A stretch of DNA of 64,000 bases from an uncultured Xanthomonas sp. (GCA_943912265.1 CALTTS010000003.1:124001-188000); one strand, 5' to 3'; positions 1-10,368 are shown, counted from the stretch's first letter. A program made the numbers and translations. Notes: a model not told the origin generated them from the sequence alone.

Positions 1-822
1 CACAAGCAGTGGCTGCTGCCCTCGTCCACGTCCGTCACCGGCAAGGATGTCTGGGTCACGGTGGATGCCGCCGTGTCCAACGACCTGTACTACCCCGACC
101 ACATGCCGATCCGTCTGGACAACGTGGTGATCACCGCCCCGGACGGCAGCACCGTCCCGGCGCAGAACGGCGCCACGCTGAAGACCCGCAGCGTGTTCGA
201 CGTGAACCTCAAGCAGGAAGGCACCTACCGCATCGCCAATGCCACCAGCGGCCTGTCGGCGCGCTGGGGCGAGCGCCCCGCCGGCCCGGGCCCGGCCGAG
301 GACGGCAAGCCGCCGCAGGGCAAGGGGCCGGAAGCCGGCAAGGGCCCCGGCGGCGGCCAGAACGGCGGCTTCCTGCGCAACGTCAGCGCCGAGGAACTGT
401 CCACCCGGATTCCCAAGGACGCCAAGAACGTCGAAGTCAACGAGACCATCGGGCGGGTGGAGACCTTCGTCACCAACGGCAAGCCCACCCCGGTCAAGGC
501 GATCGGCAAGGGCCTGGAGCTGGTGCCGGTGACCCATCCCAACGACCTGGTCGCCGGCGAACCGGCCACGTTCAAGCTGCTGGTCGACGGCCAGCCCAGG
601 GCCGGCCTGGACGTGCTGGTCGTCCGCGGCGCCACCCGCTACCGCAACGCCCAGGACGAGATCAAGACCGCCACCGACGCCAAGGGCGAGATCACCGTCA
701 CCTGGCCGGAAGCGGGCATGTACTGGCTGCAGGCCGGCACCCAGGACGACAAGACCAACGTCAAGCAGGCCACCTCGCGCCGCCTGAACTACGTCGCCAC
801 GCTGGAAGTGCTGCCGCAGTAA
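1..822 (+). CDS. DUF4198 domain-containing protein, 5' end missing
   Basis: The frame is open from the first base of the window and ends at TAA 820-822, so only the C-terminal 273 residues are present. The visible part has the all-beta, Gly/Pro-rich character of DUF4198 proteins, which are periplasmic and often found beside metal or siderophore uptake genes. A Gly-Pro-Lys-rich insert lies at about 260-360 and a carboxypeptidase-regulatory-like beta domain follows (GxDVLVVRGATRYRN). It sits 44 bp upstream of apbE and probably shares its operon. The signal peptide would be outside the window. The function is inferred from the family only; no catalytic residues are recognisable. Confidence 0.75.
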   Translation, partial: HKQWLLPSSTSVTGKDVWVTVDAAVSNDLYYPDHMPIRLDNVVITAPDGSTVPAQNGATLKTRSVFDVNLKQEGTYRIANATSGLSARWGERPAGPGPAEDGKPPQGKGPEAGKGPGGGQNGGFLRNVSAEELSTRIPKDAKNVEVNETIGRVETFVTNGKPTPVKAIGKGLELVPVTHPNDLVAGEPATFKLLVDGQPRAGLDVLVVRGATRYRNAQDEIKTATDAKGEITVTWPEAGMYWLQAGTQDDKTNVKQATSRRLNYVATLEVLPQ

Positions 823-866
823 CGGCACCTGCAGCACCCTCCCGCCGCCATACCGGACAGCTCCCC

Positions 867-1838
867 GTGCCTGCCCTGCCTGACATCGCCCGCCTCGGCG
901 GCCACACGATGGGCACCACCTGGAGCGCCGTGCTGGCGGCGCCCGCCGATGCCGACCTGCACGCGCTGCATGCCGGCATCGAGCGGCGCCTGGACACCGT
1001 CGTCCGCCAGATGAGCACCTGGCGGGCCGACTCGGACATCAGCCGCTTCAACCACAGCGAAGCCGGCCAGTGGCAAGTGCTGCCGGACGAATTCCTCGCC
1101 GTGCTCGCCTGCGCGCTCGATGTCGCCGCACTCAGCGGCGGCGCCTACGACCCCACGGTCGGCCCGCTGGTGGAAGCCTGGGGCTTCGGCCCGGCCTGCG
1201 ACGTGCCGCGCATCCCCGACGAGGCCGAACTGGCCGCGCTGCGCCGCCGCGTCGGCTGGCAGCGGCTGCTGTTCCAGCCGGAACAGCGGCGCGTGCTGCA
1301 GCCCGGGCTGGCGGCGCTGGACCTGTCCGCGATCGCCAAGGGCTATGCCGCCGACCTGGTGGCACACCGGCTGCGCGAGGACGGCATCGACGCGGCGCTG
1401 GTGGAGGTCGGCGGCGAACTGGTCGGCTACGGCCGCAAGCCCGACGGCCAGCCCTGGCGCGTGCTGGTGGAATCCGCCGCCGAGGAGGATGCCGCCGCGC
1501 AGGCCGTGCTGCCGCCGCGCGTGCTGGCCCTCGACGGGCTGGCCGTGGCCACCTCGGGCGACCGCTGGCACCGTTTCGAACGCGGCGGCCAACGCTATGC
1601 GCACACGCTCGACGCACGCAGCGGCCGCCCCGTCACCCGCGCGGCGGCGGCGGTCAGCGTGGTCGCACGCGATGCCATGCATGCCGACGCCTGGGCCACC
1701 GCGCTGACCGTGATGGGCGCCGTCGACGGGCTGGCCTTCGCCGAACGCCACGGCCTGGCGGCACGCTTCGTCGCCCGCACCGATGCCGGCCCCGTCGAGA
1801 CGATGACCCCGGCGTTCTCGCAGCATCTCGCCGCATGA
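867..1838 (+). CDS. apbE: FAD:protein FMN transferase (ApbE)
   Basis: ApbE moves FMN from FAD onto a Thr or Ser of target redox proteins, usually on the periplasmic side. Family motifs are clear: MGTTWS near the N-terminus, the SDISRFN segment, GGAYDPTVGPLVEAWGFG, the DLSAIAKGYAADL segment, EVGGELVGYG, and a C-terminal AHTLDARSGRPV followed by MHADAWATALTVMG. GTG 867 is chosen because GGACAG lies six bases upstream and it keeps the usual short lead into MGTTW; ATG 909 would cut into the conserved start. At 323 residues it has normal family length. No signal peptide or lipobox is seen, so it may be exported otherwise or act inside. It overlaps the next gene by ATGA. Confidence 0.9.
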   Translation: MPALPDIARLGGHTMGTTWSAVLAAPADADLHALHAGIERRLDTVVRQMSTWRADSDISRFNHSEAGQWQVLPDEFLAVLACALDVAALSGGAYDPTVGPLVEAWGFGPACDVPRIPDEAELAALRRRVGWQRLLFQPEQRRVLQPGLAALDLSAIAKGYAADLVAHRLREDGIDAALVEVGGELVGYGRKPDGQPWRVLVESAAEEDAAAQAVLPPRVLALDGLAVATSGDRWHRFERGGQRYAHTLDARSGRPVTRAAAAVSVVARDAMHADAWATALTVMGAVDGLAFAERHGLAARFVARTDAGPVETMTPAFSQHLAA

Positions 1839-3451
1839 CCACCTCGTCGCCGAACCGCCGCGCCGTTGCCGGCAATCTCGCCGTCGGCCTGCTGCTGGCG
1901 CTGCTCGCCGCCGGCCTGCTGTATCTGCAGCCGCCCCATGACGGCAGCTGGATATCGTCTCCCGGCCGGCCACGGACGCTGGCCGCGGCCGCGGCCGTGG
2001 CCGCGTGGCTGGCCTTGTGCATCGGCATCGCCTGGAAACACCGCACCCCGCGCACGGCCGAAACCGCCGGCACCCCGTGGCTGATCGGCTGGGCCAGCCA
2101 GACCGGCTTCGCCCGCCAGCTGGCCGAGGCCAGTGCCGAAGCCTTGCGCGCCGCCGGGCAGCCGGTGCGCTGCCTGCCGCTGGAACGGATCGACCTGGCC
2201 CGGCTGGCGAACGCCCGGCGCGCCCTATTCATCACCAGTACCACCGGCGAAGGCGACGCGCCCGACCACGCGCTCGCCTTCCTGCACGGCCCGATGGCCG
2301 CCTCCGCGCCGCTGGGCAACCTGCACTACGCGGTACTCGCCCTCGGCGACCGCGACTACGCCCGCTTCTGCGCCTTCGGCCGCCGCCTCGATGCCTGGCT
2401 CGCCGAGCGCGGCGCGGTGCCGCTGTTCGCGCGGATCGACGTGGACAACGCCGACGCGGACGCGATCGGGCACTGGCAAAAGCACCTGCAAGGGCTCGGC
2501 GCCCGCGCCGGATCGGCCCGCTGGGAAACGCCGTTCTCGCCCTGGCGGCTGAGCGCGCGCACCGAACTGAATCCCGGCGCCTGCAACGGCGCGGTGCATG
2601 TCCTGTCGCTGCGCCCCGCCGAGGGCACGCTGCCGGACTGGCAGGCCGGCGACATCGCCGAGATCCGGCCCTGCAACGCGGCCGCAGCGGTGGACCGGTG
2701 GCTGGCCGATGCCGGTTTCGACGGCACCGCCCCTGTCGACGACGCGGGCACCGTCACCCTGCGCGAGCGTCTGCGCCACAGCCGCCTGCCGGATTCCGCC
2801 GCCTGGCATGGGCGGCCGCTGGCGCAGCTGCTGCCCGCGCTCGTCCCCCTGCCGCAGCGCGAATACTCGATCGCCTCGATCCCGGCCAGCGGCACGCTGG
2901 ACCTGCTGGTGCGCGCGGTCGCCGCGCCGGACGGCACGCCCGGGCTCGGCAGCGGCTGGCTGTGCCGGCATCTGCCTCCAGGGGGCGAAACCGCACTGCG
3001 GATCCGTTCCAACCCCGGCTTCCATCCGCCGGCGTCGGAACTGCCGATGATCCTGATCGGCAATGGCACCGGCCTGGCCGGCCTGCGCGCCCACCTGCAG
3101 GCCCGCGCGGCCGCCGGCGCCAAGCGCAACTGGCTGCTGTTCGGCGAACGCCATGCCGCCAGCGACCTCTACTTCGGCGACGAAATCCGCGCCTGGCAGG
3201 CCGACGGCACGCTGCAACGGCTGGACCTGGCCTTTTCCCGCGACCCCGGCGACGGGCGCTACGTGCAGGACGCGCTGCGCGAGGCCGGCGACGCCCTGCA
3301 GCAGTGGATCGACGACGGCGCGGTGCTGTACGTGTGCGGCAGCCTGCAGGGCATGGCGCCCGGCGTGGATGCCGTCCTCGACAACGTGCTCGGCCCGGGC
3401 CGGCGCGAAGCCCTGCTGCTGGCCGGCCGCTACCGCCGCGACGTGTACTGA
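1835..3451 (+). CDS. Membrane-anchored flavodoxin/NADPH-flavin oxidoreductase (sulfite reductase alpha-like)
   Basis: This 538-residue protein starts at an ATG overlapping the apbE stop. Two hydrophobic segments (about residues 13-32 and 46-66) come first. A flavodoxin domain follows (GWASQTGFARQLAE FMN loop, TSTTGEGDAPDHA, LALGDRDYARFC). A ferredoxin-reductase-type module then carries the FAD motif REYSIAS, the NADPH-binding GNGTGLAGLRAHL and the C-terminal VCGSLQGMAPGV. It would pass electrons from NADPH through FAD and FMN to a membrane or periplasmic acceptor, which fits its position after apbE. It is often annotated as a sulfite reductase flavoprotein subunit, but no sulfite reductase hemoprotein is present, so that name is probably misleading. 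Confidence 0.85.
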   Translation: MTTSSPNRRAVAGNLAVGLLLALLAAGLLYLQPPHDGSWISSPGRPRTLAAAAAVAAWLALCIGIAWKHRTPRTAETAGTPWLIGWASQTGFARQLAEASAEALRAAGQPVRCLPLERIDLARLANARRALFITSTTGEGDAPDHALAFLHGPMAASAPLGNLHYAVLALGDRDYARFCAFGRRLDAWLAERGAVPLFARIDVDNADADAIGHWQKHLQGLGARAGSARWETPFSPWRLSARTELNPGACNGAVHVLSLRPAEGTLPDWQAGDIAEIRPCNAAAAVDRWLADAGFDGTAPVDDAGTVTLRERLRHSRLPDSAAWHGRPLAQLLPALVPLPQREYSIASIPASGTLDLLVRAVAAPDGTPGLGSGWLCRHLPPGGETALRIRSNPGFHPPASELPMILIGNGTGLAGLRAHLQARAAAGAKRNWLLFGERHAASDLYFGDEIRAWQADGTLQRLDLAFSRDPGDGRYVQDALREAGDALQQWIDDGAVLYVCGSLQGMAPGVDAVLDNVLGPGRREALLLAGRYRRDVY

Positions 3452-3504
3452 ACCGCCTCGCCCGTACCGCCCATATCACGCGCCGCCGGCCCGGCCGATG
3501 TCGG

Positions 3505-4098
3505 TCAGGCCAGCGCGTCGAGACGGATCGCCAGCAGCTCGCCGGCACCCTGCAGCAGAAAGCGCCGCCCCGGCCCGCCGGGCAGCACGACGATGTCCTG
3601 CGGTTCCGGCGCCGGCAGGGCATCCGCCGCATCGAAATGCATGCGGCCGGCCAGCACGAAGAGCAGCCAAGTCTGGCCCGTCTTCGGCCGCAGCAGCATC
3701 GAGCCGGCCAGCGGCCGGTGCAGCAGTTCGGCGGAAAACACCGAGCGCCGCCACATCAGGTTGAAGTCACGGGTGGGCCCGCCGATCGGCACGCCGACGA
3801 CGTCGCGCTCGCCGGCAAACCGGCAGCGCCCGTGCGGCGGCGCAAGCTCCCGGGTCTCCTCCCCGTCGAAACGCAGCTGCATGCCCTGCCCCTGCAGCAG
3901 GACCAGCTCGCGGTCGATGCCGTCGAAACGGGAGAACGGCGATTCGCTATCGACTTCGGCGATCGAAAGGCGCAGGTCCCAGTCGCCGGTTTCGGGCCAG
4001 CGCAGGATTTCGCGGGTCCAGCCGCCACCGTTGCGCCAGCGTTCGCGGCGATAGTCTTGCGCGCGCAGCACGCGCGGGCCGGAATCCGGATGCGTCAT
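3505..4098 (-). CDS. hutD: HutD family protein
   Basis: A 197-residue cupin-type protein of the HutD/Ves family. The typical N-terminus is present (WRNGGGWTREI), followed by WDLRLSIAEVDSESPFSRF and PLxGSMLLRPKTGQTW. HutD is associated with histidine utilisation, but no other hut gene is nearby, so the role here is uncertain. I start it at the ATG whose complement is 4096-4098 (MTHPDSG), because the open frame further upstream is Arg/Met-rich, crosses a hairpin and looks non-coding. It converges with the flavodoxin reductase gene, 53 bp away. Confidence 0.85.
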   Translation of the reverse strand: MTHPDSGPRVLRAQDYRRERWRNGGGWTREILRWPETGDWDLRLSIAEVDSESPFSRFDGIDRELVLLQGQGMQLRFDGEETRELAPPHGRCRFAGERDVVGVPIGGPTRDFNLMWRRSVFSAELLHRPLAGSMLLRPKTGQTWLLFVLAGRMHFDAADALPAPEPQDIVVLPGGPGRRFLLQGAGELLAIRLDALA

Positions 4099-4180
4099 GC
4101 GCGCATTGTGCGCCGGCGGCCGCCTGGCCGGCATCCCCTGCGGCATCGCGCCTTTCGGCATCGCATGCCGCGAAAAGAAC

Positions 4181-4218
4181 ATCGCCCGGCTGCACGTCCT
4201 CGTGCAACACCGGGCGAT
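4181..4218 (-). terminator. Strong hairpin downstream of comEA-like gene
   Basis: ATCGCCCGG at 4181-4189 pairs with CCGGGCGAT at 4210-4218, and TGCACG pairs with CGTGCA inside it. On the minus strand it lies about 100 bp after the ComEA-like stop and is followed by GTTCTTTTC, a weak T-run. It is a reasonable Rho-independent terminator for that gene. The T-tract is short, so it could instead be an mRNA-stabilising hairpin. Confidence 0.5.
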
Positions 4219-4315
4219 GGTTACGTCCCTGTCGGCGTCCTGCCTGTCTTCCGGCATCCTGCCCTTCTTGATGGTCCGGCCGGGCGCTCCTGCGCCGGGG
4301 GCCGGCGGAACCGGA

Positions 4316-4657
4316 TCAGCGGCGGGTCACCGGCCGGGCGGGAGCGGCCTTGCTCCCGCTTGCCGGGGTACGCGGTGCCGTCCTGGCGGATCCGACCTCG
4401 ATCAGGTCCCGATTCTTTTCCACGGTCTTCAGGCCGATGCCCTTGACCTGGGCCAGCTCGTCCGCGGTGCGGAACGGGCCGTGGACCCGGCGGTATTCCA
4501 CGATCGCCTCCGCCTTGGAAGGCCCCACGTTGACCAGCACGCGATCCAGATCGGAAGCGCTGGCGGTATTGATGTTGACCTTTTCGGTGGCCCAGGCGCC
4601 GGCGGCAAACACCAGCGACAGCAGCAGCGACTTCAGGATCAGGATCGGGGTCTTCAT
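4316..4657 (-). CDS. ComEA-like helix-hairpin-helix protein
   Basis: This 113-residue protein begins with a signal peptide (MKTPILILKSLLLSLVFAAG, cleavage near AWA). It has the ComEA core VNINTASASDLDRVL, then PSKAEAIVEYR and a second hairpin QVKGIGLKTVEKN, and ends in a basic Pro/Ala-rich tail. The family binds double-stranded DNA in the periplasm during natural transformation. Here the gene stands alone, so its transformation role is inferred. An upstream GGAGC (minus strand) serves as ribosome binding site. It is divergent from the M20 peptidase gene. Confidence 0.85.
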   Translation of the reverse strand: MKTPILILKSLLLSLVFAAGAWATEKVNINTASASDLDRVLVNVGPSKAEAIVEYRRVHGPFRTADELAQVKGIGLKTVEKNRDLIEVGSARTAPRTPASGSKAAPARPVTRR

Positions 4658-4837
4658 GACGGGCTCCTTGCGGTGGATGGATCGGCGGGCCGTTGCGGAT
4701 GTCCTTCCGCTCCGGTGCTGCCAGTCTGTCTACCGGGCGGAGGCAAGCCTAGGCGGCCGCGGCCGTTGCGCCAGCCGGGCAACGGCGCACCGCGGCGTAG
4801 GAAAATTCCTACCCCCGGGCGGCGCGGGGGCGGGGCG

Positions 4838-4843
4838 TAGAAT
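4838..4843 (+). promoter_or_regulatory. Candidate -10 box (TAGAAT) for the M20 peptidase gene
   Basis: TAGAAT lies 30 bases before the ATG at 4874, predicting a leader of about 24 nt that carries the Shine-Dalgarno AGGAA at 4862-4866. No convincing -35 is visible. The call rests on hexamer match and spacing only. Confidence 0.4.
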
Positions 4844-4873
4844 GTGGCCCTCATTTCGTGCAGGAACCGCCTC

Positions 4874-6367
<1,494 letters not shown>

Positions 6368-6430
6368 GCCGCGCCCGCGGATGACGCGCCCGGTCCGGCC
6401 TGCCAGACTGGGCGCGTCGCCATTTCGGTA

Positions 6431-6706
6431 ATGCCCATGAACGGATTGTTCGGCAGCAGCAGCTGGCTCTACATTGCCCTGGCCGGCTTTCTGGCCGGCC
6501 TGATCGCGCGCGCCCTGAAGCCCGGCGACAACCGCCTGGGGCTGATCCTGACCACGCTGCTCGGCATCGGCGGGGCGTTGCTGGCCGGCGGGTTCGGCCG
6601 CTACATGGGCTGGTACGCCGCCGGGGAACCGGCCGGTTTCGTCGCCGCGATCCTCGGCGCCATCGTCCTCCTGATCCTCGCCAACCTGTTCGCCGGCAGG
6701 CGCTGA
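6431..6706 (+). CDS. GlsB/YeaQ/YmgE family stress-response membrane protein
   Basis: A 91-residue protein with three hydrophobic helices and the family pattern SWLYIALAGFLAGLIARALKPG, then a Gly-rich GLILTTLLGIGGALLAG. These transglycosylase-associated proteins are small inner-membrane proteins induced by envelope or acid stress; their molecular action is unknown. A second start at ATG 6437 is equally possible, as neither has a clear ribosome binding site. It lies between the dipeptidase and amgK, all in the same direction. Confidence 0.85.
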   Translation: MPMNGLFGSSSWLYIALAGFLAGLIARALKPGDNRLGLILTTLLGIGGALLAGGFGRYMGWYAAGEPAGFVAAILGAIVLLILANLFAGRR

Positions 6707-6744
6707 ACCGCCACGCCGCCCGGACGGGCTTCATCGCCGCCCCC

Positions 6745-7764
6745 ATGACCTCACCGGATTCCCCCGCGTCCCGCGACCGCGGCGCGCAGCGCCTGCACTG
6801 GACCCGCACGGCCCTGGCCGACCCGTCCGCCACGCTCGAACGCGCCTCCGTCGACGCCGGCCACCGCAGCTACTGGCGCACGACCGGCAGCGGCACGCCC
6901 CGGATCGTGATGGATGCGCCGCCGGGGCTGGAGGACGTCCGCCCCTGGCTGCGCATCCGCGACCTGCTCGAAACCGGCGGCGTGCGCGTGCCGCACGTGC
7001 TGGCCCGCGACGTCGAGGCCGGCTTCCTGCTGCTGGAGGACCTCGGCCCGCGCACGCTGGCGCAGACGATCACCGCCGCCAGCGCCGATGCCGACTTCGA
7101 CGCCGCCCTCGCTCAATTGCTGAAGCTGCAGGCCATCGTGCCGCCGGCGGACCTGCCGGTGTTCGGCGAAGCGCTGCTGCAGCGCGATGCGGGGCTGTTC
7201 GAGGAATGGTTCCTCGGCCGCCATCTCGGCATCGCGCTGGACTGCGCCGCCAGCGACGGGCTGGAACGGGTCCAGCGCCGGCTGATGGACAACGCGCTGG
7301 GCCAGGCCAAGGTGCCGGTGCACCGCGACTTCATGCCGCGCAACCTGATGCCGGCGGCCGACGGCCCGGCCGTGCTGGATTTCCAGGACCTCGTGCTCGG
7401 CCCGATCGCCTACGACCCGGCCAGCCTGTTCAAGGACGCCTTCCTCAGCTGGCCGCTGGACCGGGTGGACGGCTGGCTGGCGCGCTACCACGCCCGCGCC
7501 GCCGACGCCGGCCTGCCGGTGCCGCCGCTGCCGCGCTTCCTGCGCGATGCCGACTGGCTGGGCGTGCAGCGCCATCTGAAGATCCTCGGCATCTTCGCCC
7601 GCCTGCGGCACCGCGACGGCAAGCCGAAATACCTGGCCGACGCGCCACGCTTCATCGCCTACCTGGACGACGTGCTGCCGCGCCACGACGCGCTGGCGCC
7701 GCTGGCCGACCTGATCGAAACCCGGATCAAGCCGGCGATGCGCGCGCGCGGGGAGCTGCCGTGA
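6745..7764 (+). CDS. amgK: N-acetylmuramate/N-acetylglucosamine kinase AmgK
   Basis: An aminoglycoside-phosphotransferase-fold sugar kinase of 339 residues. It phosphorylates the anomeric carbon of MurNAc recovered from peptidoglycan turnover. Visible features are the nucleotide-binding N-lobe with RSYWRTTGSGTPRIVMDAPP, the catalytic loop VHRDFMPRNLM and the metal-binding VLDFQDLVLGPIAYD. The assignment is strengthened because murU follows with a GTGA overlap, the standard pair of the recycling bypass. This route makes UDP-MurNAc without MurA and is linked to fosfomycin tolerance in pseudomonads. Confidence 0.9.
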   Translation: MTSPDSPASRDRGAQRLHWTRTALADPSATLERASVDAGHRSYWRTTGSGTPRIVMDAPPGLEDVRPWLRIRDLLETGGVRVPHVLARDVEAGFLLLEDLGPRTLAQTITAASADADFDAALAQLLKLQAIVPPADLPVFGEALLQRDAGLFEEWFLGRHLGIALDCAASDGLERVQRRLMDNALGQAKVPVHRDFMPRNLMPAADGPAVLDFQDLVLGPIAYDPASLFKDAFLSWPLDRVDGWLARYHARAADAGLPVPPLPRFLRDADWLGVQRHLKILGIFARLRHRDGKPKYLADAPRFIAYLDDVLPRHDALAPLADLIETRIKPAMRARGELP

Positions 7765-8462
7765 AGGCGCTGGTCTTCGCCGCCGGCTTCGGCGAGCGCA
7801 TGCGCCCGCTGACCGAGCGCACGCCCAAGCCGCTGCTGGAGGCCGGTGGCCAGCCGCTGATCGTCTGGCACCTGCGGAAGCTGGCCGCGCTCGGCATCGA
7901 CGAGGTGGTGGTCAACACCTCGTGGCTGGCCGCGCAGTTCCCGGCCATGCTCGGCGACGGCGCGCGCTTCGGCCTGCGCATCGCCTACAGCCACGAGGGC
8001 GAGGTGCCGCTGGAAACCGGCGGCGGCATGCTCAACGCACTGCGCCTGCTCGGCGATGCGCCGTTCGTCGCCGTCAACGGCGATGTCTGGAGCGATTTCG
8101 ATTTCGCCCGCCTGCCGCGCGAACCGGCCGGGCTGGCCCACCTCGTGCTGGTGGACAACCCGACGCACCACCCGCACGGCGACTTCCGCCTCGACGCCGA
8201 CGGCCGCGTGCATGCCGACGGCGCGCCGCGGCTGACCTTCGCCGGCATCGGCGTCTACCGGCCGCAGCTGCTGGCCCGCTGGCGCGAGGCGATCGGCCCC
8301 GCGCCCGGCGCCGACGCCGTGCCGCCGCGCTTTCCGATCGCCCCGCTGCTGCGCGCGGCGATGGCCGAAGGCCGGGTCGATGGCGAACGCCACGCCGGCC
8401 GCTGGACCGACGTCGGCACGCCGCAGCGGCTGCACGAACTGGACGCCGCGCTGCGCGCCTGA
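7761..8462 (+). CDS. murU: N-acetylmuramate alpha-1-phosphate uridylyltransferase MurU
   Basis: A 233-residue nucleotidyltransferase with the classic N-terminal motif FAAGFGERMRPLTERTPKPL, then LETGGGMLNAL, VNGDVWSDFDF (metal Asp) and the C-terminal RWTDVGTPQRLHEL. It converts MurNAc-1-phosphate and UTP to UDP-MurNAc in the cytoplasm. The GTG start at 7761 overlaps the amgK stop, so translation is probably coupled. Length and motifs match Pseudomonas MurU. Confidence 0.92.
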   Translation: MKALVFAAGFGERMRPLTERTPKPLLEAGGQPLIVWHLRKLAALGIDEVVVNTSWLAAQFPAMLGDGARFGLRIAYSHEGEVPLETGGGMLNALRLLGDAPFVAVNGDVWSDFDFARLPREPAGLAHLVLVDNPTHHPHGDFRLDADGRVHADGAPRLTFAGIGVYRPQLLARWREAIGPAPGADAVPPRFPIAPLLRAAMAEGRVDGERHAGRWTDVGTPQRLHELDAALRA

Positions 8463-8485
8463 GCACTGCCCGCCCGCGCCGGCCA

Positions 8486-9175
8486 CTACTGCGCGGCCAG
8501 CACCTGCTTCAGGAACGGCACGGTGATGCGCCGCTGTTCGGCCAGCGAGGCGCGGTCCAGCCGGTCCAGCAGCACGACCAGCCCCGGCACGTCGCGCTCG
8601 GCGTGGGCGAGCAGCCAGTCGATGGCGGCCTCCTCCAGCACCAGCCCGCGGCGGCGGGCACGGTCGCGCAGCAAGGCGCGGCGGCCGTCGTCGTCGAGCA
8701 CCGGCAGGGCGAAACGGATGCATTGCGACAGCCGCGAGCGCAGGTCCGGCAGGCTCAGGCCGAGGGCGTCGGGCATTGCCCCGGCGGTGTACAGCACGCC
8801 GCTGCCGGCGGCGCGGGCGCGGTTATGGAAATCGAACACGGCGATCTCGTCGGCGCGCCGGCCGGCGATCGTGTCCAGCCCGTCGAGCACGACCAGATCG
8901 TGGCCGTCGAGCGCGTCGAGCGCGTCGCGGCCCTGCCCCGCCGCCGCCGCCAGCGGCAGGTAGGCCACGCTGCATCCGGCCCGGCGGGCCAGTTCGCAGG
9001 CCGCCAGCGCGAGGTGGGTCTTGCCGCTGCCCTGCACGCCGGCCAGATACACCCACTCGCCGCCGCCGGCGGCAAGCCGGGCCAGCGAATCGGCCAGCCC
9101 GTCCGGGATGCCGATGTAGCTGTCCAGGCGCTGGTCGGGCGAATGCCGCAACGCCAGCGGCAACTGCGCGCTCAC
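8486..9175 (-). CDS. hda: DnaA regulatory inactivator Hda
   Basis: A 229-residue AAA+ protein homologous to the DnaA ATPase domain. With the DNA-loaded beta clamp it stimulates ATP hydrolysis by DnaA after initiation. The clamp-binding motif QLPLAL is at residues 4-9. The Walker A is GVQGSGKTHLALA, Walker B is LVVLDGLD, and the sensor/arginine region is RSRLSQC. There is no DNA-binding domain IV, as expected. The GTG start (complement 9173-9175) overlaps the stop of the perM-like gene upstream, making it the last gene of a three-gene operon. Confidence 0.93.
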   Translation of the reverse strand: MSAQLPLALRHSPDQRLDSYIGIPDGLADSLARLAAGGGEWVYLAGVQGSGKTHLALAACELARRAGCSVAYLPLAAAAGQGRDALDALDGHDLVVLDGLDTIAGRRADEIAVFDFHNRARAAGSGVLYTAGAMPDALGLSLPDLRSRLSQCIRFALPVLDDDGRRALLRDRARRRGLVLEEAAIDWLLAHAERDVPGLVVLLDRLDRASLAEQRRITVPFLKQVLAAQ

Positions 9176-10368
9176 TGCCCGTTCCGTCCTTCCGCGCCGG
9201 GGCCGTCCATGCCCGGCGGCAGCACGATGGACGCCTCCGCCCGCGGCGGGCCGGGTTCGAGCAGGATTTCCGGGTGGTCGCCCGCGTACAGGCGGCTGTG
9301 CACGTAGCGCTCGTGGGCGTAGCGCAGCAGCACGTTGACCACGGCCGCCATCGGCAGCCCCAGCAGCATGCCGAGGAAGCCGAACAGCTGGCCGCCGGCC
9401 ATCACCGCGAACACCACCGCCACCGGATGCAGGCCGATGCGGTCGCCGACCAGCTTAGGCGTCAGCCAGTAGCTCTCGATGACCTGGCCGACGCCGAACA
9501 CGATGCCCACGCTGATCAGGTGCTGCCAGTCGCCGTACTGCACCAGCGCGGCGGTCAGGCCCATCAGCACGCCGCTGGTCGGCCCGAGGTAGGGCACGAA
9601 GGTCAGCAGGCCGGCGATCAGGCCGATCAGGATGCCCAGGTCCAGCCCCACCGCCCACAGCCCGAGGCCGTACAGCACGCCCAGGATCAGCATCACCAGC
9701 AGCTGGCCGCGCAGGAAGCCGCCGAGCACGTCGCCGGACTCGCGCGCCAACCGCGTCGCCGTGGCCAGGTGGTCGCGCGGCACCACCGAGGCGATGCGGC
9801 CGACGAACAGGTCCCAGTCGCGCAGGAAGAAGAACGTCAGCACCGGGATCAGCACCAGGTTGGCGGCCCAGCCGATCAGCACGAAACCCGAGCGCGACAC
9901 GTAGCCCAGCAGGGTGCGGGCGATGCCGCCGGCCTGCTCCCAGTGGCTGCGGACCAGCGCGACCAGTCGGTCGACGTCGAGCCAGCCGACGATTTCCAGC
10001 CCGGTCCTGTGCTCCAGCCACGGCAGCGCGGTGCCGACGAACCAGGCCTGGTAGTGCGGCCACGAGCCGGACAGCGTGAGCACCTGCCGCTCGATCAGCG
10101 GCACCAGCAGCACCAGCGCGGCCAGCACCACCACGGTCATGCACGCGAACACCAGGATCACGCCGCTGTTGCGCTTCCAGCCGCGCGCCTCCAGCCGGTC
10201 CACCAGCGGGTCGCCGAGCCAGCCCAGCAGCGCCGCGCAGACGAACGGGGTCAGTACCGGCGCCAGCAGCCACAGCACGGCGACGATGCCGGCGGCCACC
10301 GCCGTCCATTGCAGGCGGACCAGGAAACGGGCGATCAGGGTCTCGGGCGTATCGGGCAGAGGACTCAT
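9172..10368 (-). CDS. perM: AI-2E family transporter (PerM-like)
   Basis: A 398-residue membrane protein of the AI-2E/UPF0118 family. About eight hydrophobic segments are visible, including the early pair WTAVAAGIVAVLWLLAPVLT and the re-entrant LLTFVPYLGP signature, followed by the conserved PKLVGDRIGLHPVAV. Some relatives export autoinducer-2 or act as Na+/H+ antiporters; the substrate here is unknown. The start overlaps the DUF2066 stop by ATGA and its own stop overlaps hda, so the three genes are translationally linked. This order next to divergent purM is common in xanthomonads. Confidence 0.9.
   Translation of the reverse strand: MSPLPDTPETLIARFLVRLQWTAVAAGIVAVLWLLAPVLTPFVCAALLGWLGDPLVDRLEARGWKRNSGVILVFACMTVVVLAALVLLVPLIERQVLTLSGSWPHYQAWFVGTALPWLEHRTGLEIVGWLDVDRLVALVRSHWEQAGGIARTLLGYVSRSGFVLIGWAANLVLIPVLTFFFLRDWDLFVGRIASVVPRDHLATATRLARESGDVLGGFLRGQLLVMLILGVLYGLGLWAVGLDLGILIGLIAGLLTFVPYLGPTSGVLMGLTAALVQYGDWQHLISVGIVFGVGQVIESYWLTPKLVGDRIGLHPVAVVFAVMAGGQLFGFLGMLLGLPMAAVVNVLLRYAHERYVHSRLYAGDHPEILLEPGPPRAEASIVLPPGMDGPGAEGRNGQ

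Noticed and set aside
9..866. N-terminal extension of the apbE frame
   Set aside because: It is low-complexity Arg/Gly sequence overlapping the DUF4198 gene; ApbE homology begins just after GTG 867.
1835..3451. Calling this gene a true sulfite reductase alpha subunit (cysJ)
   Set aside because: It has membrane helices, no cysI neighbour and lies behind apbE.
4099..4257. Longer N-terminus for HutD
   Set aside because: It crosses a strong hairpin and has no family similarity before MTHPDSG.
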